The position numbers and the translations under genes were made by a program. From assembly GCF_032118995.1 (NCBI RefSeq), contig NC_092648.1, positions 1,937,001 through 2,001,000 of the forward strand: a stretch of DNA of 64,000 nucleotides, given 5' to 3'. Under the pieces are notes generated by a model. It saw only the letters and a program-made list of their open reading frames with translations. It made no database searches and was not told the origin of the DNA. Position 1 is the stretch's first letter, and every line of letters starts with the position of its first letter. Below are positions 45,401-55,933 of the stretch, one piece after another. The stretch is from Asterias amurensis (Eukaryota > Echinodermata > Asteroidea > Forcipulatida > Asteriidae).

Positions 45401-48400
45401 TTGGGCATTTGCATACGTTTGTATAGCGTTTTCTTCTTAATATTTTGATATTGGATATTGGGTATTCACATAGATTCGTGCAGCGAATGTTTACTTTTTA
45501 CAATTTTGTGTATTTTTTTTTGCGTGTGAACCAACACGGCTGGCGTTTCCGATTACATTATTTATATAAGTCAAGTCAGTTTGATACATCTGACATTCAC
45601 ATACGTTTGTGCGGCGATTTATACTTGCTATATTGATATTCGACATTGGACAGTCACGTATTGTGCAGCGAATGTCTACTTTCTATTTTGATATTGGCAA
45701 TTACATAAGTTTGTACAGCCTGTGCTAATTCAAGCTTATTTATTTGCTTAATTAATTAAGTTTCATCATTTGGTTTTCTATAATTGAGTTTTGTCCTTCC
45801 CCTTCTAACTACTTTACTCATTAAAAAGTAAAATATATAAAATAACCATTGGATGTATATCAATAACCTCCTAATATGTATAGGTGGACATTTTAAAAAC
45901 CATTTCGGGCCAATCGTTATATATATAATTTTATAACTTCTACTGAAGATCTGCAAATGTGACTGAACACTGTTATCACATCTTAAGATACCGGTCTAGA
46001 GAATATGATCATAAGGAATGTTCGCTAATGGGAGTGTCTATGCATTTACACCAATGACTTTAACCAAAAGGGGTCCGGGGAAGTAATATTGATACACCTG
46101 CTCCGTTGGGATACTCCAATGTACACACATTTATCAATGATTATCAGAGTGTATTATGTATATTGATCCCTTATTTCCATTCTGTGCAAAGAGGATTTTC
46201 CTAAGTCAATTTATCAAAATGTACAAGCATCCAGACCACGTTGTTAAATCGGTTAGAAATATTGATTGATATTACACATTACATTGTAGATGTGTTGCCT
46301 TGACGCCATTCTGTGACACCAGTGCAAACTCGATACATACTCATTATGGTATTTCACATTAAGTTTATTTTGGGGCGAACTTAGACGCAGTTCTTTGGTT
46401 GCGGCAAAATTTATAAAACAAAATTCATGCAAATTACATCTGAACCACGTCGTTAAATCGGTTAGAAATATCGATTGGTATATATTATGTATTGCTTTGA
46501 CGCCATTCTTAACTCGATACAATATACTCCTTATGGTAATTCACATGAAGTAAAATTTAGGGAGAACAAAGACACAGTTCTTTGTTTGCCCCAAACGTGA
46601 GTTAAAATTCAACCATAGTTTGCCTTTATATAATATAAGGTTAAACATTGAACTGCGTGTACACTCTAAACACTCCCCGTGTCCGGTCTCCGGGTCACAG
46701 GGGCTAGCCGTGACCCATTTCGGGGTCAGGCTGACCCGGAGGGTGGTTTACAATGGGATTTTCACTGGAATTCTGCGTCAGTTCGACTCATTTCCGGGTC
46801 ATTGTGACACAGAATCCGGGTCAAAATTGCCCAGAAATTGGTCGTGCACGAAGAGTACAATCGTAAGGCTAGTAGGGACGAGTAACTCGTCCTAACTCGA
46901 GAGGTTGTCCCAACTCTTTGTGAAACCCACCCCTAGATGTTAAGGCTTACTGTGTGCTTATGCAGCAAAACTACTTGAAATAGTGTTTATGCATTGAATA
47001 CATACTCAACTGTTTTACTTGGCCCTTTTACTGAATTATGCCGAAAACTAAAGTATTTGTGGATGCCAAATATTATATACGCGTTAAATACCAACTAAAC
47101 TGTTTACTATTTCTCAATTATGCCGAAAACAAAAGGATAACTTACTGCCAAACTTGGGTTAAAGTCGACTAAAGCGCTCATTAAAAGACAGTTTTTATAG
47201 GCCCTTGTTTCTAATAATTGCCTCACACTACGAGAGGAAGTCAACAAAATCCCTCACATGTTTATTTCAATATTTTACGGAAAGCCCCTTTTTTGTCCGT
47301 TCTTATCCCGCTCTTCCGCAAACGACAAAGGGCTAGGTCGTTGATACAACTTGATCCAACCTGGTTTTTGCTATATTTGCATTTTGTTGTTTGACTACGA
47401 CTTATCTCGAATATTTTCTTTTGACTTTGATTGACTTTTGTATTTGCTCAAAAATATCCTGACTAAATTGGATAATACATGAACCAAAAGAAGCGAAAAT
47501 AATGTCAAATATCGTCATTGAAACTATGAACATTTTAAATAGGTGTCTTGTTTTCCATTTTTTTTCTCTTTACTTTTCATGAGCGGCTCGTATCCTTTGG
47601 CAATTTGGCGCTTTATAAACACATGTCACGGGTGCGATGCGAACCTCCACGTTTATTTTGGGCCGAAGACTGATACTGAGCTCTTTTGTGTGTCTTCACC
47701 TAACAGACTCACCGTTTTCAGAGATTCAATACAAACAAAGAGCTCTAGCACACTTGCCGTTTCTGCTCGCGCTCATTCCAAGGGTCACATACAGTTATGG
47801 TTATTATTACTTATTTATTTGAATGTTTGCAATCATATCCCAACTCACAACTGACTTGGGACCAAATGACATGAAAATTGTGACAAACAATGTTATAGTT
47901 ACAAAGAGTTATAAGACTTGTCTTCTCTCGAGTAAGGATGAGTTACTCTTCATTTAGCACTAGCTTGAAGTTGTTAATAACTCGAGTCCTAGGACTAGTT
48001 CTACGTTAAGACTATCTTCCTGAAATTCACCCCGTACCAACCGATGGTTCAAAGATTGTTTTCACCGTATATATTTTGAGCTAATTGTTTGTTTATTTAT
48101 AATAAAATGATTATCTGAGGAGGCAAATTATCCTTTCTAGCAGCTGAGAAGCTGATCTGTGAAGGACGCGGCTACAACGCGGTCGAGCTTCGGGTATGTA
48201 AAGGAACCTTTGGCAGCCGGCATCATCGACCCATATTATTGTGGCCAAGAAACACAGCAATTTTTCTTTAGTCTTTTAGCAGTTCTCTTTAATCAACTGA
48301 GTTGTCATTATTTGAAAGTTGCAGAGTAGCATTCTACCAAGCAACACTTTGAAAAGTGTAGACCATACACTCTAATAAGTGACCAGGATTTTCTGTTCCA

Positions 48401-49267
48401 GCAAACTTTGTGGGTCAGGCCAAAACTTAATTTTTGAAACAGGGTGTCCCCCTCCCCAAGTTCCTGTGACTCTAACCATGGAGTTTCTACCTCCATGCTC
48501 TAACGACTGACTTTATCTTAAACTTTCACAGATCAGTAATTTCATGTATAATGCTGGATCACAGAAAATGTGGATGTTAGTCATTTGTTGGAGGTAACAT
48601 CACGTACATGAGTTGGATTTGAAACTTTGCACGGTGGAGATACAATCTAGTAAGGCTTGCAGTAACACCTATGCCTACATGAGTAGCATTTGAAACTTTG
48701 CATGATGGAGAAACGAAGGAGGGTTTATACAAAAACTTTGTGTAAAAACACTATCTCGAGTTGTGACGGTTAAGAACCACTCTATACTCCAAAGTTCCGG
48801 AAAATGTTTTATAGTTACAATGACACTTGAAACCCATTTCCCTTCTTAGATGTCTTACCTATTGTGGTTATCACTGTCGTTGCGAAGAACAATGAATTAG
48901 GGATGTCCCACTGATGGAACCCAAACTCATCCGACGTCTTGTTTTCCACTACATGTTTCAGACCATTCTCCATAGCGTAAACCACTTCAGTTACCAACTC
49001 AGTTAACTCATGCGAGTCCACACACGAGTTATTGTTTAAGAAACCCTCAATGTAAATTCGGATTCTCTTCCGAAGATTCTCTTCATGTCCTCCTTCGAGT
49101 TGGCGGAAAACAAAGGCACCACTGACGATGTAGATGACATAGACTACGAGGAGTAGAAGTAGTCTCTTCACCGAGTTACCCTTATGGTTACGGGTGAAGC
49201 CGGTAATAGACGAGATTGAAGATGTACTCCGGATAGATGCCGAAGTGTCTAGTTGAGCGCGAAACAT
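35514..49267 (-). CDS. KCNK: Two-pore-domain potassium channel (K2P), complete, 435 residues
   Basis: Coding exons 49267-48859 and 36412-35514 join in phase (ATA-G/GT-TAC). Order: cytoplasmic N-terminus; TM1 about 36-54; extracellular cap with Cys82 and a possible glycosylation site NKT 109-111; first pore with filter TTIGYGN (134-140); TM2 about 150-172; TM3 about 200-222; second pore STIGFGDYVAG (242-252); TM4 about 262-285; then a 150-residue basic and Ser/Thr-rich cytoplasmic tail ending DSGFLTNG. One potassium subunit with two pore loops, working as a dimer and carrying background K+ current in the plasma membrane (family knowledge). The filter pair GYGN/GFGDYVAG resembles the TALK, TASK-2 and TREK groups; the exact subfamily needs a tree. 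An in-frame TAG six sense codons before ATG supports the start. The 12,446-bp intron falls inside the first filter glycine codon, a position shared by many animal K2P genes. Confidence 0.96.
36475..36705. repeat. 'gggtca / tgaccc' repeat family, intronic copy
   Basis: Dense direct and inverted gggtca/tgaccc words (atccgggtcaggtctgagtc, then aacctgacccagaaacgggt). The same vocabulary occurs at 40292-40700, 42410-42490, 46675-46855 and 51890-52085. Confidence 0.6.
36706..37399. other. K2P intron sequence with no supported feature
   Basis: AT-rich, with a GC-richer patch at 37200-37310. No exon-like frame with splice signals or domain. Confidence 0.35.
37400..37695. mobile_element. Two head-to-tail fragments of TTAA-type MITEs
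   Basis: tggacaccttcggcaaatgt, then caaagaccagtattctcatt (37400-37480); and ctggacacctttggcaaatg, then cagagaccagttttctcact (37532-37690). Both are the left arm of type A' with internal decay. Confidence 0.6.
37722..38060. repeat. Poly-G tract and unclassified repeat (family G)
   Basis: G-rich run at 37718-37736, then tgaggactcgaacccacact (SINE-like B-box, minus) and gcatggtgtacccccttcta, tgtctccattgtgtgcttgg, tctcaggaattctatagagg. The last block recurs at 4617-4700 and 57358-57425. Confidence 0.5.
38715..38795. repeat. Family D fragment
   Basis: aaggctagtcctaagttggg, then ctcgttctaactcgagataa and ctctttgtgaaatccacc: one end and the middle of the element seen at 26157-26345. Preceded by a G-rich run at 38684-38699. 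Confidence 0.6.
38900..39160 (-). repeat. tRNA-derived SINE, minus orientation
   Basis: acggccgggactcgaaccca (39107-39126) is the complement of the SINE B-box region. Downstream on the minus strand come complements of aagacatttatcc and gggacattcagcc, as in the long-tail SINE. Confidence 0.6.
39660..39835. repeat. Unclassified inverted repeat 'ggcaacc' family
   Basis: caggcaaccagtttcaggca near 39690 is answered by gttggttgcctccaacttgc near 39784. The same words occur at 50640-51060. Confidence 0.45.
40292..40700. repeat. 124-bp tandem repeat, three full units plus a partial one
   Basis: Units start at 40292, 40416, 40540 and 40666 (g(t)gtcccagtgcccaaa, then tcggcatggcagca). Each holds gacccag, ggtcaagccccact and gagtcagggtcaa-like words of the gggtca family. 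Intronic in the K2P gene. Confidence 0.88.
40740..40875 (-). repeat. tRNA-derived SINE fragment, minus orientation
   Basis: aacacaggggaccaacggct, cacgtcccacccgaaagaca and gtcttgctttaaggacacaa are complements of the long-tail SINE body and head boundary. Confidence 0.5.
40876..43244. other. K2P intron sequence with no supported exon
   Basis: 41470-41545 contains caatttagcaagggtcccttgctaaaacg, an inverted pair (tagcaaggg / cccttgcta) between cacacg and cacgtgtgaaaa. 42410-42490 is a gggtca-family fragment. No exon-like open frame was recognised. Confidence 0.35.
43245..43480 (+). repeat. 18-bp minisatellite
   Basis: About 13 degenerate units of atgagttgctgtacaata; the period is clearest at 43258-43330. 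The frame across it (43119-43439) encodes repeated LLYNNE and is not a gene. Confidence 0.85.
43481..44570. other. K2P intron sequence with no supported exon
   Basis: Holds a C10 run (43810-43820) and an end of the 'gctta-gcaaa' family (43860-43950: cctgtttcacggaaatgctt, then ttgtgcttaactactttttg). A minus-strand frame at 44210-44524 lacks recognisable content. Confidence 0.35.
44580..45725 (+). repeat. Degenerate tandem array 'gatattggacattgg', interrupted by a MITE
   Basis: Units of roughly 65-70 bp (tttgatattggacattggac, then cattcacataggtttgt and acagcgaatgtctac) occur at about 44627, 44690, 45390, 45455, 45590, 45645 and 45690. The array is split by the TTAA element at 44923-45336. Confidence 0.7.
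44923..45336. mobile_element. TTAA-type MITE, type A, inserted in a tandem array
   Basis: Start gagacacttgacactatatt (left flank cTTAga, mutated) and end caatcgtgtccactgcct before TTAA at 45337-45340. The core gagacctctaattctaaatc, then tgaggtctcgaaatc is type A. It carries a short internal duplication near 45055-45080 (aagatattaatgaaagg). Confidence 0.8.
46235..46600 (+). repeat. 209-bp tandem duplication
   Basis: accacgt(t/c)gttaaatcggttagaaat starts at 46235 and 46444. Both copies continue through ttgacgccattct, cgatacaat-like sequence and acacagttcttt(g)gttg. The second copy has about 50 bases deleted. Confidence 0.75.
46675..46935. repeat. gggtca-family copy followed by a family D fragment
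   Basis: 46675-46855 has gtctccgggtcacaggggct, gtgacccatttcggggtcag and ctgacccgga. 46865-46935 has ggctagtagggacgagtaac, tcgtcctaactcgag and ctctttgtgaaacccacc. Confidence 0.6.
46936..48858. other. K2P intron sequence with repeats, no further exon
   Basis: 47900-48035 is a family D copy (caaagagttataagacttgt, then ctcgagtcctaggactagtt). 48600-48720 holds a short duplication of gcatttgaaactttgca. No other exon of the channel is needed, because exons 1 and 2 already join in frame. Confidence 0.4.
48859..49267 (-). CDS. KCNK: K2P channel exon 1: TM1, cap, first half of pore 1
   Basis: 136 codons plus one base. Start ATG 49267-49265 with upstream in-frame TAG; donor CACAATAG/gtaagaca at 48859/48858. 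Contains the TM1 run LLLLLVVYVIYIVSGAFVF, the cap start QLEGGHEENLRKR and the pore helix NSLFFATTVITTI. Confidence 0.95.
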
Positions 49268-50639
49268 AATGACAACAAAACTCTATCAAACTTGCAGCGA
49301 AGTCGCATGAAGCATTCTTCTAGATGCTGGTGCTACCAAAAGACAGTTGGAAGTGCCACTTTGGCTCTCCTTACGTTTGCTCTTCAAGTTGTAAACAATT
49401 GTGTTTGTTCTTCACGGATATAAGACGTGCATCACCTTGGCCGGATTGAAAAACATGATCCTTTTAGTATTCCGCGGTCTGTGCTTGTTGTGTTTAACTC
49501 ACAAGGGAGAGAAAGATTTATCCAATTATTAGCATAAGTGTCCAGGGGAGTCACACTTTACATACATTAGTCTTATAATACGTGGGATATCCTACAGAAA
49601 TAGCGGCATTTTTATTCCATTGATGCAGTCACTCAATACTCTGTTGTTGAGTAAAGCAAATGTGTACACTAACAGTTGTTTTAGTGGTGTTGGTTGTTCG
49701 GATAGCTTACCTATACCACCTTCGGTGTGTAAAACAGATATATCCAGTGATAATAAAAGCTAATTGACACCAGCTTAATCGATGCAATCAGATGACACTT
49801 GACTCACTTGGTAATCGGTATTCGATTAGAAACACTTAACTAAATGGAAACAGATGCTTCGCAGTCGATACCAACCCAACACGCGTAATGTATTTGTTGG
49901 AGCGTATGATAAAACCTCCCTGGTTGGAAATAAATCCAGGCGTCCGTCTTGGCTCGTTGATTTCTGAAAAAAAAATAGTTACCAATTCCATCCAAAGGTA
50001 TTTCCTTTGATGTCCTTACTCTGTTCCTTGTTCTATGGTTGTTGGTATTATAAACTTGTTGAAACATCAGATGCCGTCACCAAATGTAGAACTTATCTTA
50101 TTACGGTATCTGAATGAGTACAAGTCGCCCAGTCGCCATTTCCTCTGTGTTGAATGACGAATGAAGCTCTCTTAGTCCTTGTTTGGCAAACACACAGCAT
50201 CATAAAAGGGTTCAAACTGGGTGTAGACTTAGTGGTGCCAACACAAAGGCTGGGTTTATACCTGAGAAGGTAATATATATATTTCATATAGTACCCCCTT
50301 GTATACACAAGTTGCTTTCGCTCTCTCCAGTAACAAAGCAACACCGAGCTCTGACGTTCCCCCGCACGGTTGTAGCACCACACTGCCAGGTCACTGGGTC
50401 ATTGTTAGGCTGAGAGCCCAAACTACCTGTGGGAATTAGTAGAAATGAAATCGCAGTAGGGCAGCAACCTTGAGATCGGTTTGAAGTTTATATCGTCGAT
50501 TACGCCCCGTAAGCACAATGTGATATTGGATGACTTTGCAAACCTTCAATTTGCTCCATTGGGGGAAAAGGGGAATATATCAGCGGAAATGTTGAACCAA
50601 AGAGCAACAGATGGCGCTGTTAGACTTATTGTCTCCCAG
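49268..50639. other. Upstream region of the K2P gene, no gene seen
   Basis: Should contain the channel's 5'UTR and promoter (minus strand), but I could not fix a TATA box, start site or upstream exon. Short frames on both strands lack recognisable content. Confidence 0.35.
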
Positions 50640-51060
50640 AAAACTTATTCCCTCCATTTCAATGTAGTTTGCCGTCAGCCAGTTTCACGCAATCTTCAAG
50701 AAGAGAATCCATTCACCTTTCAATGTTCACTTTTATTTTCTTGTGAATCAATGACTCATGTGCTACCACAGTGGTCTTGTAGCTTTGACTTGAGTTGGTT
50801 GCCTTCCTGTAAAAGTTGCTTTGTGCATTGTGTGACGAGGCCCGGGGCCATGTCACACAATGCAATTACAGGCAACAAGCTCCAAATTCATTTACACTTG
50901 AATGTTCACATACACGTACTTAGTTTTTCTTAGGAATCGTGAGACATTGTTTGGAAATGTACTTTGGGTTATCAAAAGGATCCTGTATATATGCATTGAA
51001 GTTGGTTGCCTCCAATTTGCCTACAAGTTGCCTCGTGTGATGAGCCCAAGCCAACCATAC
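50640..51060. repeat. Unclassified inverted repeat 'ggcaacc' family
   Basis: acaggcaacaagctccaaat (50868) and gttggttgcctccaatttgc (51002) form the inverted pair also seen at 39690/39784. cgaggcccggggccatgtca is a GC-rich centre near 50838. Confidence 0.45.
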
Positions 51061-51654
51061 AATGCATTTCAAAATTGTCCCGAATGAAAACAACGAAAAC
51101 ATGATAATCTGGCCCAGTATATTGTACACCAGTTCTGTTTCTAATTATGCTTTCTCCTGGGGACGATCAGAGCATACTAATCGAAGCGTTGAGTTATCAA
51201 CTTTAGAACCAAGACTACTCAAAAGAGATTACCGCAAACATCACATAATATATATTTGCACCTCGTAAAAAGACGTATTGAAAATAAAAGAATAAAGTTG
51301 CAGAACTTGTTCACATCTTAAGACACTAGAGATCATGTTCCTGCACCCGTTTTCCTCGCCCTTTACCAATTTCCCCTCTCAAAACCTATTATACAAGGAA
51401 GTCATATGTTATTGTACACTGGTCACTGAGCTAGTCTTGCTGTCCTTCGGCAATCTTATTTAAATATAACTGGCAAACAATAATTGTATTCATTGTGCTT
51501 AGCACTGCGTGTTGTGACCGTCAATAGCAAGGTGAAGTGTGTGTTATTATAGGATAAGACGAAGGTCGACCATTGTAGTGAAGTAGACACACTTCACTGA
51601 AACCAGTCATGCAATACAATACTATATTGGGTGATTTATTAGTGCTGACTGTAT

Positions 51655-51850
51655 GGGCCAGCCTTTGTTATATCAGCTTTATGGAGAAATACTTGTGCAG
51701 TGCATTATTCTCGTTAAAGAGCGATTGGTCCAGCCCACAGACTAAGTTATTGGCCAGCTTTAGTTAATTCAGCTTTACAGAGAAATACTTCTGTAACATA
51801 ATAGCATTATTCTCGTATAAACAGAGTGGTTGGATATAATGATTTTAACA
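51655..51850 (+). repeat. Tandem duplication of about 95 bp
   Basis: tatcagctttatggagaaat (51670) recurs as attcagctttacagagaaat (51766). Both continue to gcattattctcgt and gattggtc / gtggttgg. Confidence 0.65.
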
Positions 51851-51889
51851 AGTATCAGTCCGGAACCCTATGTTGTAAAATCTCGGTCC

Positions 51890-52085
51890 CATGGCCTAAC
51901 AGCTTTCCGGGAAAGACGAACCCGGAAGGTGGTTTAAAATGAGATTCAAACTTATCTCTGCGTCATTGTGACCCAGTTTGGGGTCATATTGACCGGAATG
52001 CCGGGTCATACTGACCCATGATTTGGTCAGGCCCCTATAAAGAGATCCAGATCTGGGTCAGTTCTGACCCGGAAGTGGGCGGCAC
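51890..52085. repeat. gggtca / tgaccc repeat family copy
   Basis: gtgacccagtttggggtcat, attgaccggaatgccgggtc and atactgacccatgatttggt, then tctgacccgg. Same word content as 36475-36705 and 46675-46855. Confidence 0.6.
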
Positions 52086-52453
52086 TCATGTTAATCAATG
52101 TCAATCCTACATGGAAATGTGAGGTGGTATTAAGGTAGGGTCAGTGGATCCTTGAATCTTTAGCACAGGGTTACCCCCCCCCCTCCCATTTGAAACCTGG
52201 ACTCATGTGATTTAAAATTACTGGAAACACTGTATAAACGTGTATGTACCGGTATAACAAATGTGGCACCAGTGCTCGCTTGCACAAACACCTAGATTTA
52301 TTTTAAATTGTCAGTTTTGACGTGTGGTTTGTATTGAGACGTCACACTCTGCTTAGCAAACAAAAATGATACACAGTAAGTTTTGAAATAAGACCTATAG
52401 ATCCTCTATGATTGGATATTTGATTTAATCTTCCGATTATCATGTGACCTTAA

Positions 52454-52827
52454 AGAAACACGTTGCCTTGGATCGGTCGAGTTGGTCTTTGAAAAGCGTT
52501 TGTTATAAAATGTATATAGGTAGAAAGATGCTGTAAAAGTAGAATACAATGATCCACACAAACATGCCTCGAAATTGTACGGTTTTCCTTTTACCTCGTC
52601 GACTAACACAGTCGGCCATTTATGGGAGTCAAATTTTTGACTCCCATAAATGGCCGACCGTGTTAGTTCGCACAGTAAAAGGAAAACCACGCAATTTCGA
52701 GGCAAACTTGTGTGGATCATTGTATTCTACTTTTAAAACATCTTTCCAACCATATGCTTTTTATAACAAACGGTTAAAAACGCTTTTTTTATAGACCAAC
52801 TCGTCCGATACAAGGCAACGTGTTCCT
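52454..52827. mobile_element. TTAA-flanked foldback element (type H), 374 bp
   Basis: TTAA at 52450-52453 and 52828-52831. The ends agaaacacgttgccttggat and caaggcaacgtgttcct are inverted. The arms of about 185 bp meet at the centre gggagtcaaatttttgactc (52626-52645). Each arm opens a similar frame (52549-52794 plus, 52406-52720 minus), which simply reflects the palindrome. Confidence 0.88.
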
Positions 52828-52831
52828 TTAA

Positions 52832-55480
52832 AGTTGAACCTTTTGCTGTATTTACCTTTTGCTACTACTAAAAAAATAACGATAATTGAAACAAAAATGT
52901 AGAACGTGTCTGGAACACAAACGGGCGCCCTGTATAGTTAGAGACCAATATTCTTACGCCAGTTTTGCATTTCTGTAAACTGAGTTACTTTACGTAATGA
53001 ATATAACCCCATGACAATAACCTTTGTTTTTGTTTAGAAGTGGAACACTGACAATTTAATTTGTGAATGCGGAAAATAGATTGTATTTTGTGTTTTTTTT
53101 AGAACACCATACCCATTAACTTCATTTTTAGATAATCGAAAGCCCAAAGTTGTATATCGTTTGTCTGAATGACCCCACTCACATGTGTCCACTATGATCT
53201 CTAAAATGGGTTATGCCCTGTGTTTAAGGAAAAACTGGTACGAGTTCTTTGTCGTGGCATGCCAACTGCTCTCATGTCCGAATGGTCATAAAGGAGATAT
53301 GACCTATAGACGAATGCTTGGTTGATATACCAGCCACTTATTGCCGAAAAAGGACCGGGTGAATTTCACCAAGAGTTAAGCCTAGTCTTAGGGACCAGTC
53401 TTACGTTGTTAATATCTCCTCGGACGAGTCCTAAGTTTTTAGTGACATCGACTCCTGAAAGCCCATTTCAAAGCTGTAAGTTGTCTGGAATCCCACCTCT
53501 CCGGCCTCTAGTCTAGCGTTTAATTAGCAGAACTGCATGACCTGCACGTGCCGTTTTGATACCATTCGAGAGTGTTCTGTCGCCTCTTTTGACAAGGAAC
53601 TCGGCAAACCATTAACTTATTTTCACTATAGCGCCCTCTTTTGTTTTCCTGAATTTTGTTCTGTCCTTATAGACCCAGTTCATGATAAGAGTGATTAAAT
53701 TCTTTGCTAAATTTTCTTTAAAATGACCAGTTTAATCAGGGTAGTCGACATCAAGGGGATAATCAAGCACATGTACTGATGATCTGTGTACAGTTAACTT
53801 GAAACCAAGTTAATTGATAAAAAAACATGATCGGTGTCATAATAGCACAATTGACTAAATCATCAAACACTTGAATTCTACAAATAACCAGCGAGTTCCT
53901 CATCGTAACTTTGTAAAACTTCGTAGCCGTTTCAACACTTCCAAGCAAACGTAACAATTTTACCAAACACATTTTACTCCTTAACTTTCGTTAAACTAAA
54001 TAACTTACGGTAATTAAATTGGAGTAGAGTCCGTGGCTTCACACTGCCGTTGCTGTAGAAATTGGTCAAGGCTGACTTGACTGAGTACACGAAGGTGGAT
54101 CTCGGCCATCCCTTTGGATGACCAATACCGGTTATGGGGCTGTAACCACTCGCCTGCTGGTTTGGTCGGCAAACCTAACACACACTTGCAACACGTCCTC
54201 TCTCTCTCTCAAGCTCACTTTGCTTTTAGCTTTGACAACACGTTTTTACACTCCATTACCTCTCCTTTATCCAACTGTTTCAATGAAAAGATATAGAGCC
54301 ATTTGCAGAAAATAAGGGGGTTCTGTGACCATAGTTACAGAAGGATGGCACGCGAACTATGCCTGAGATAACATAGTTAAACGGGGCGTTTCTTGCAAAA
54401 TCGACGCGTGTGACGTGACAGAAATGCGGCAATGCACGAAACATTTTACAAACGGCAGGTTTGTGAAATTTAAACCAGATCGCGAAAAAGTAACAATGAA
54501 ACAATAAAATAAGTAAACAGCAAGCGCCTCTGACGACAGGGCCTACATATGGTATAGCACTGTCTTAAAGTCCTCTATTTCAAGGCATATATAATATTTT
54601 GAGATTAAAAGTGAGACTGACAATTGTATAAGCTTTAATGTAAACAATTTTTTTAAGGAAACAACATTTTTAGGAAAAAGTGAATTCAAGACGTCAATAA
54701 GTAACCGTACTTTAGACTTGAGTCATGCGATATTGGTTAGCCGATCTGAATGAATCAAATCATGCGAAAACAGTTATGATGGCCTGACATATCGACCCTA
54801 GCAGAGTCTTTCTCGAAGACTTTAAGACAATAGAACACATCACACATAAACAGGTAAATGAGTGTAACAGAAATAGTGGGCTGGTGGCGCCCTTTATGTA
54901 GCTCCACAAGGGCAACGATATTACCAGATCTTAACTTAAAAATAATTATAAAAGTGCATGTGATGCAATCTCTCCAATCAGTAAATACTACGGGATGACA
55001 ACATTTCCATAAATGAATATTCATTAAATTCAACCGAGTGACACTAAGACCAATCACAGGCTTGACATACCACATCAATTAAGATGTCTATTAAGTCATG
55101 ATTCACCGCTTATCTAAATGGGTCAGTGGTCAGTCAACACCTTCCAATCCACTCGATGCCTTTAAACCGGTTAAACGTTTACCTGCCTTTAATCGATAAT
55201 GGTTTAACATCAACCAGCGCAGTGATTGCGTTTGTTATAAGAGCAGCGACAGCGCGCAATTCAAAGCATAAAAATGTTCCCACTTGGTAACATGATATAA
55301 ATAATAGCCTAGTTTATGACATCAATCTAGAAATGATCGTGATTAATGACCATGATCACAGGCAAGGGGGTCCATTATTCAAATCAGGATCATGAATAAT
55401 TCATGATGTATGAGACTCAAATTGGACGAGACAACAAACTGGCCGGACTGGCAGTTTGAATTTCACACTTGACAGCGCGG
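52832..55480. other. Intergenic stretch, no gene seen
   Basis: 53355-53480 is a family D remnant (gggtgaatttcaccaagagt, then ctcggacgagtcctaag). A CT microsatellite lies at 54198-54210. The rest is AT-rich without supported exons. Confidence 0.4.
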
Positions 55481-55484
55481 GCTG

Positions 55485-55490
55485 TATATA
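55485..55490 (+). promoter_or_regulatory. Possible TATA box for a + strand gene
   Basis: TATATA inside ggctgtatatagacgactag, set in a locally GC-richer patch. The expected start of transcription would be about 55515, giving a roughly 390-bp leader before the ATG at 55901. Confidence 0.35.
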
Positions 55491-55900
55491 GACGACTAGC
55501 CATGTATTAAAATAGCGCTACTACACCGTGTAGAAGTAGCAGAGAGCTGTCGCCTCGGCACGTGAGGCTGTGTTTGGTTGAAGACATTGAGTTTGGCATT
55601 GCTAAGGATGCACTATTCTCTTCCTATAATGTGTAAATACTAATGCCATGTATTCACAGTGTTAAGGGTCTAGTGATGGTAGTAAGGGCGTGGTTTGAGT
55701 CTTCATAACATCACTTTGGGTTCAACATCATCCAAGCATCCTCACAATGCGTTGAGTCCGCACTGATTAGCGTAGCCCAACGTCAGGTGAATTTAACGTG
55801 GTACGTTTGCTATGTGTATTACACGAACCCTGGTGCAACTGCAATGTGGATGCCGTGAATAGGCCAGCTCAACAATGACCATCGTCTTACAAGAAAGGCC

Positions 55901-55933
55901 ATGACGAACAATGTACAGCCTCCTTCAGTTGAG
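55901..55933 (+). CDS. Possible first coding exon (start of an unseen gene)
   Basis: ATG at 55901 opens MTNNVQPPSVE and runs into a consensus donor, GTTGAG/gtaagtct, at 55933/55934. An upstream ATG at 55875 would be terminated after nine codons, so a short upstream frame precedes it. With the TATA-like box at 55485 this looks like the first exon of a gene whose remaining exons lie beyond a long intron, perhaps outside the window. Eleven residues do not allow identification. Confidence 0.3.

Noticed and set aside
47543..47854. 103-codon frame (+) in the K2P intron
   Set aside because: No homology recognised and no splice sites that would keep it in frame with the channel.
48815..48858. Extension of K2P exon 1 by 13 residues after TTIG
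   Set aside because: This is intron readthrough; the donor at 48858 joins to 36412 and restores the GYGN filter.
50481..50933. 150-codon frame (+)
   Set aside because: Overlaps an inverted repeat family also present at 39660-39835; no domain.
52406..52794. Two similar 80-100-codon frames on opposite strands
   Set aside because: They mirror each other because the locus is a palindromic foldback element.
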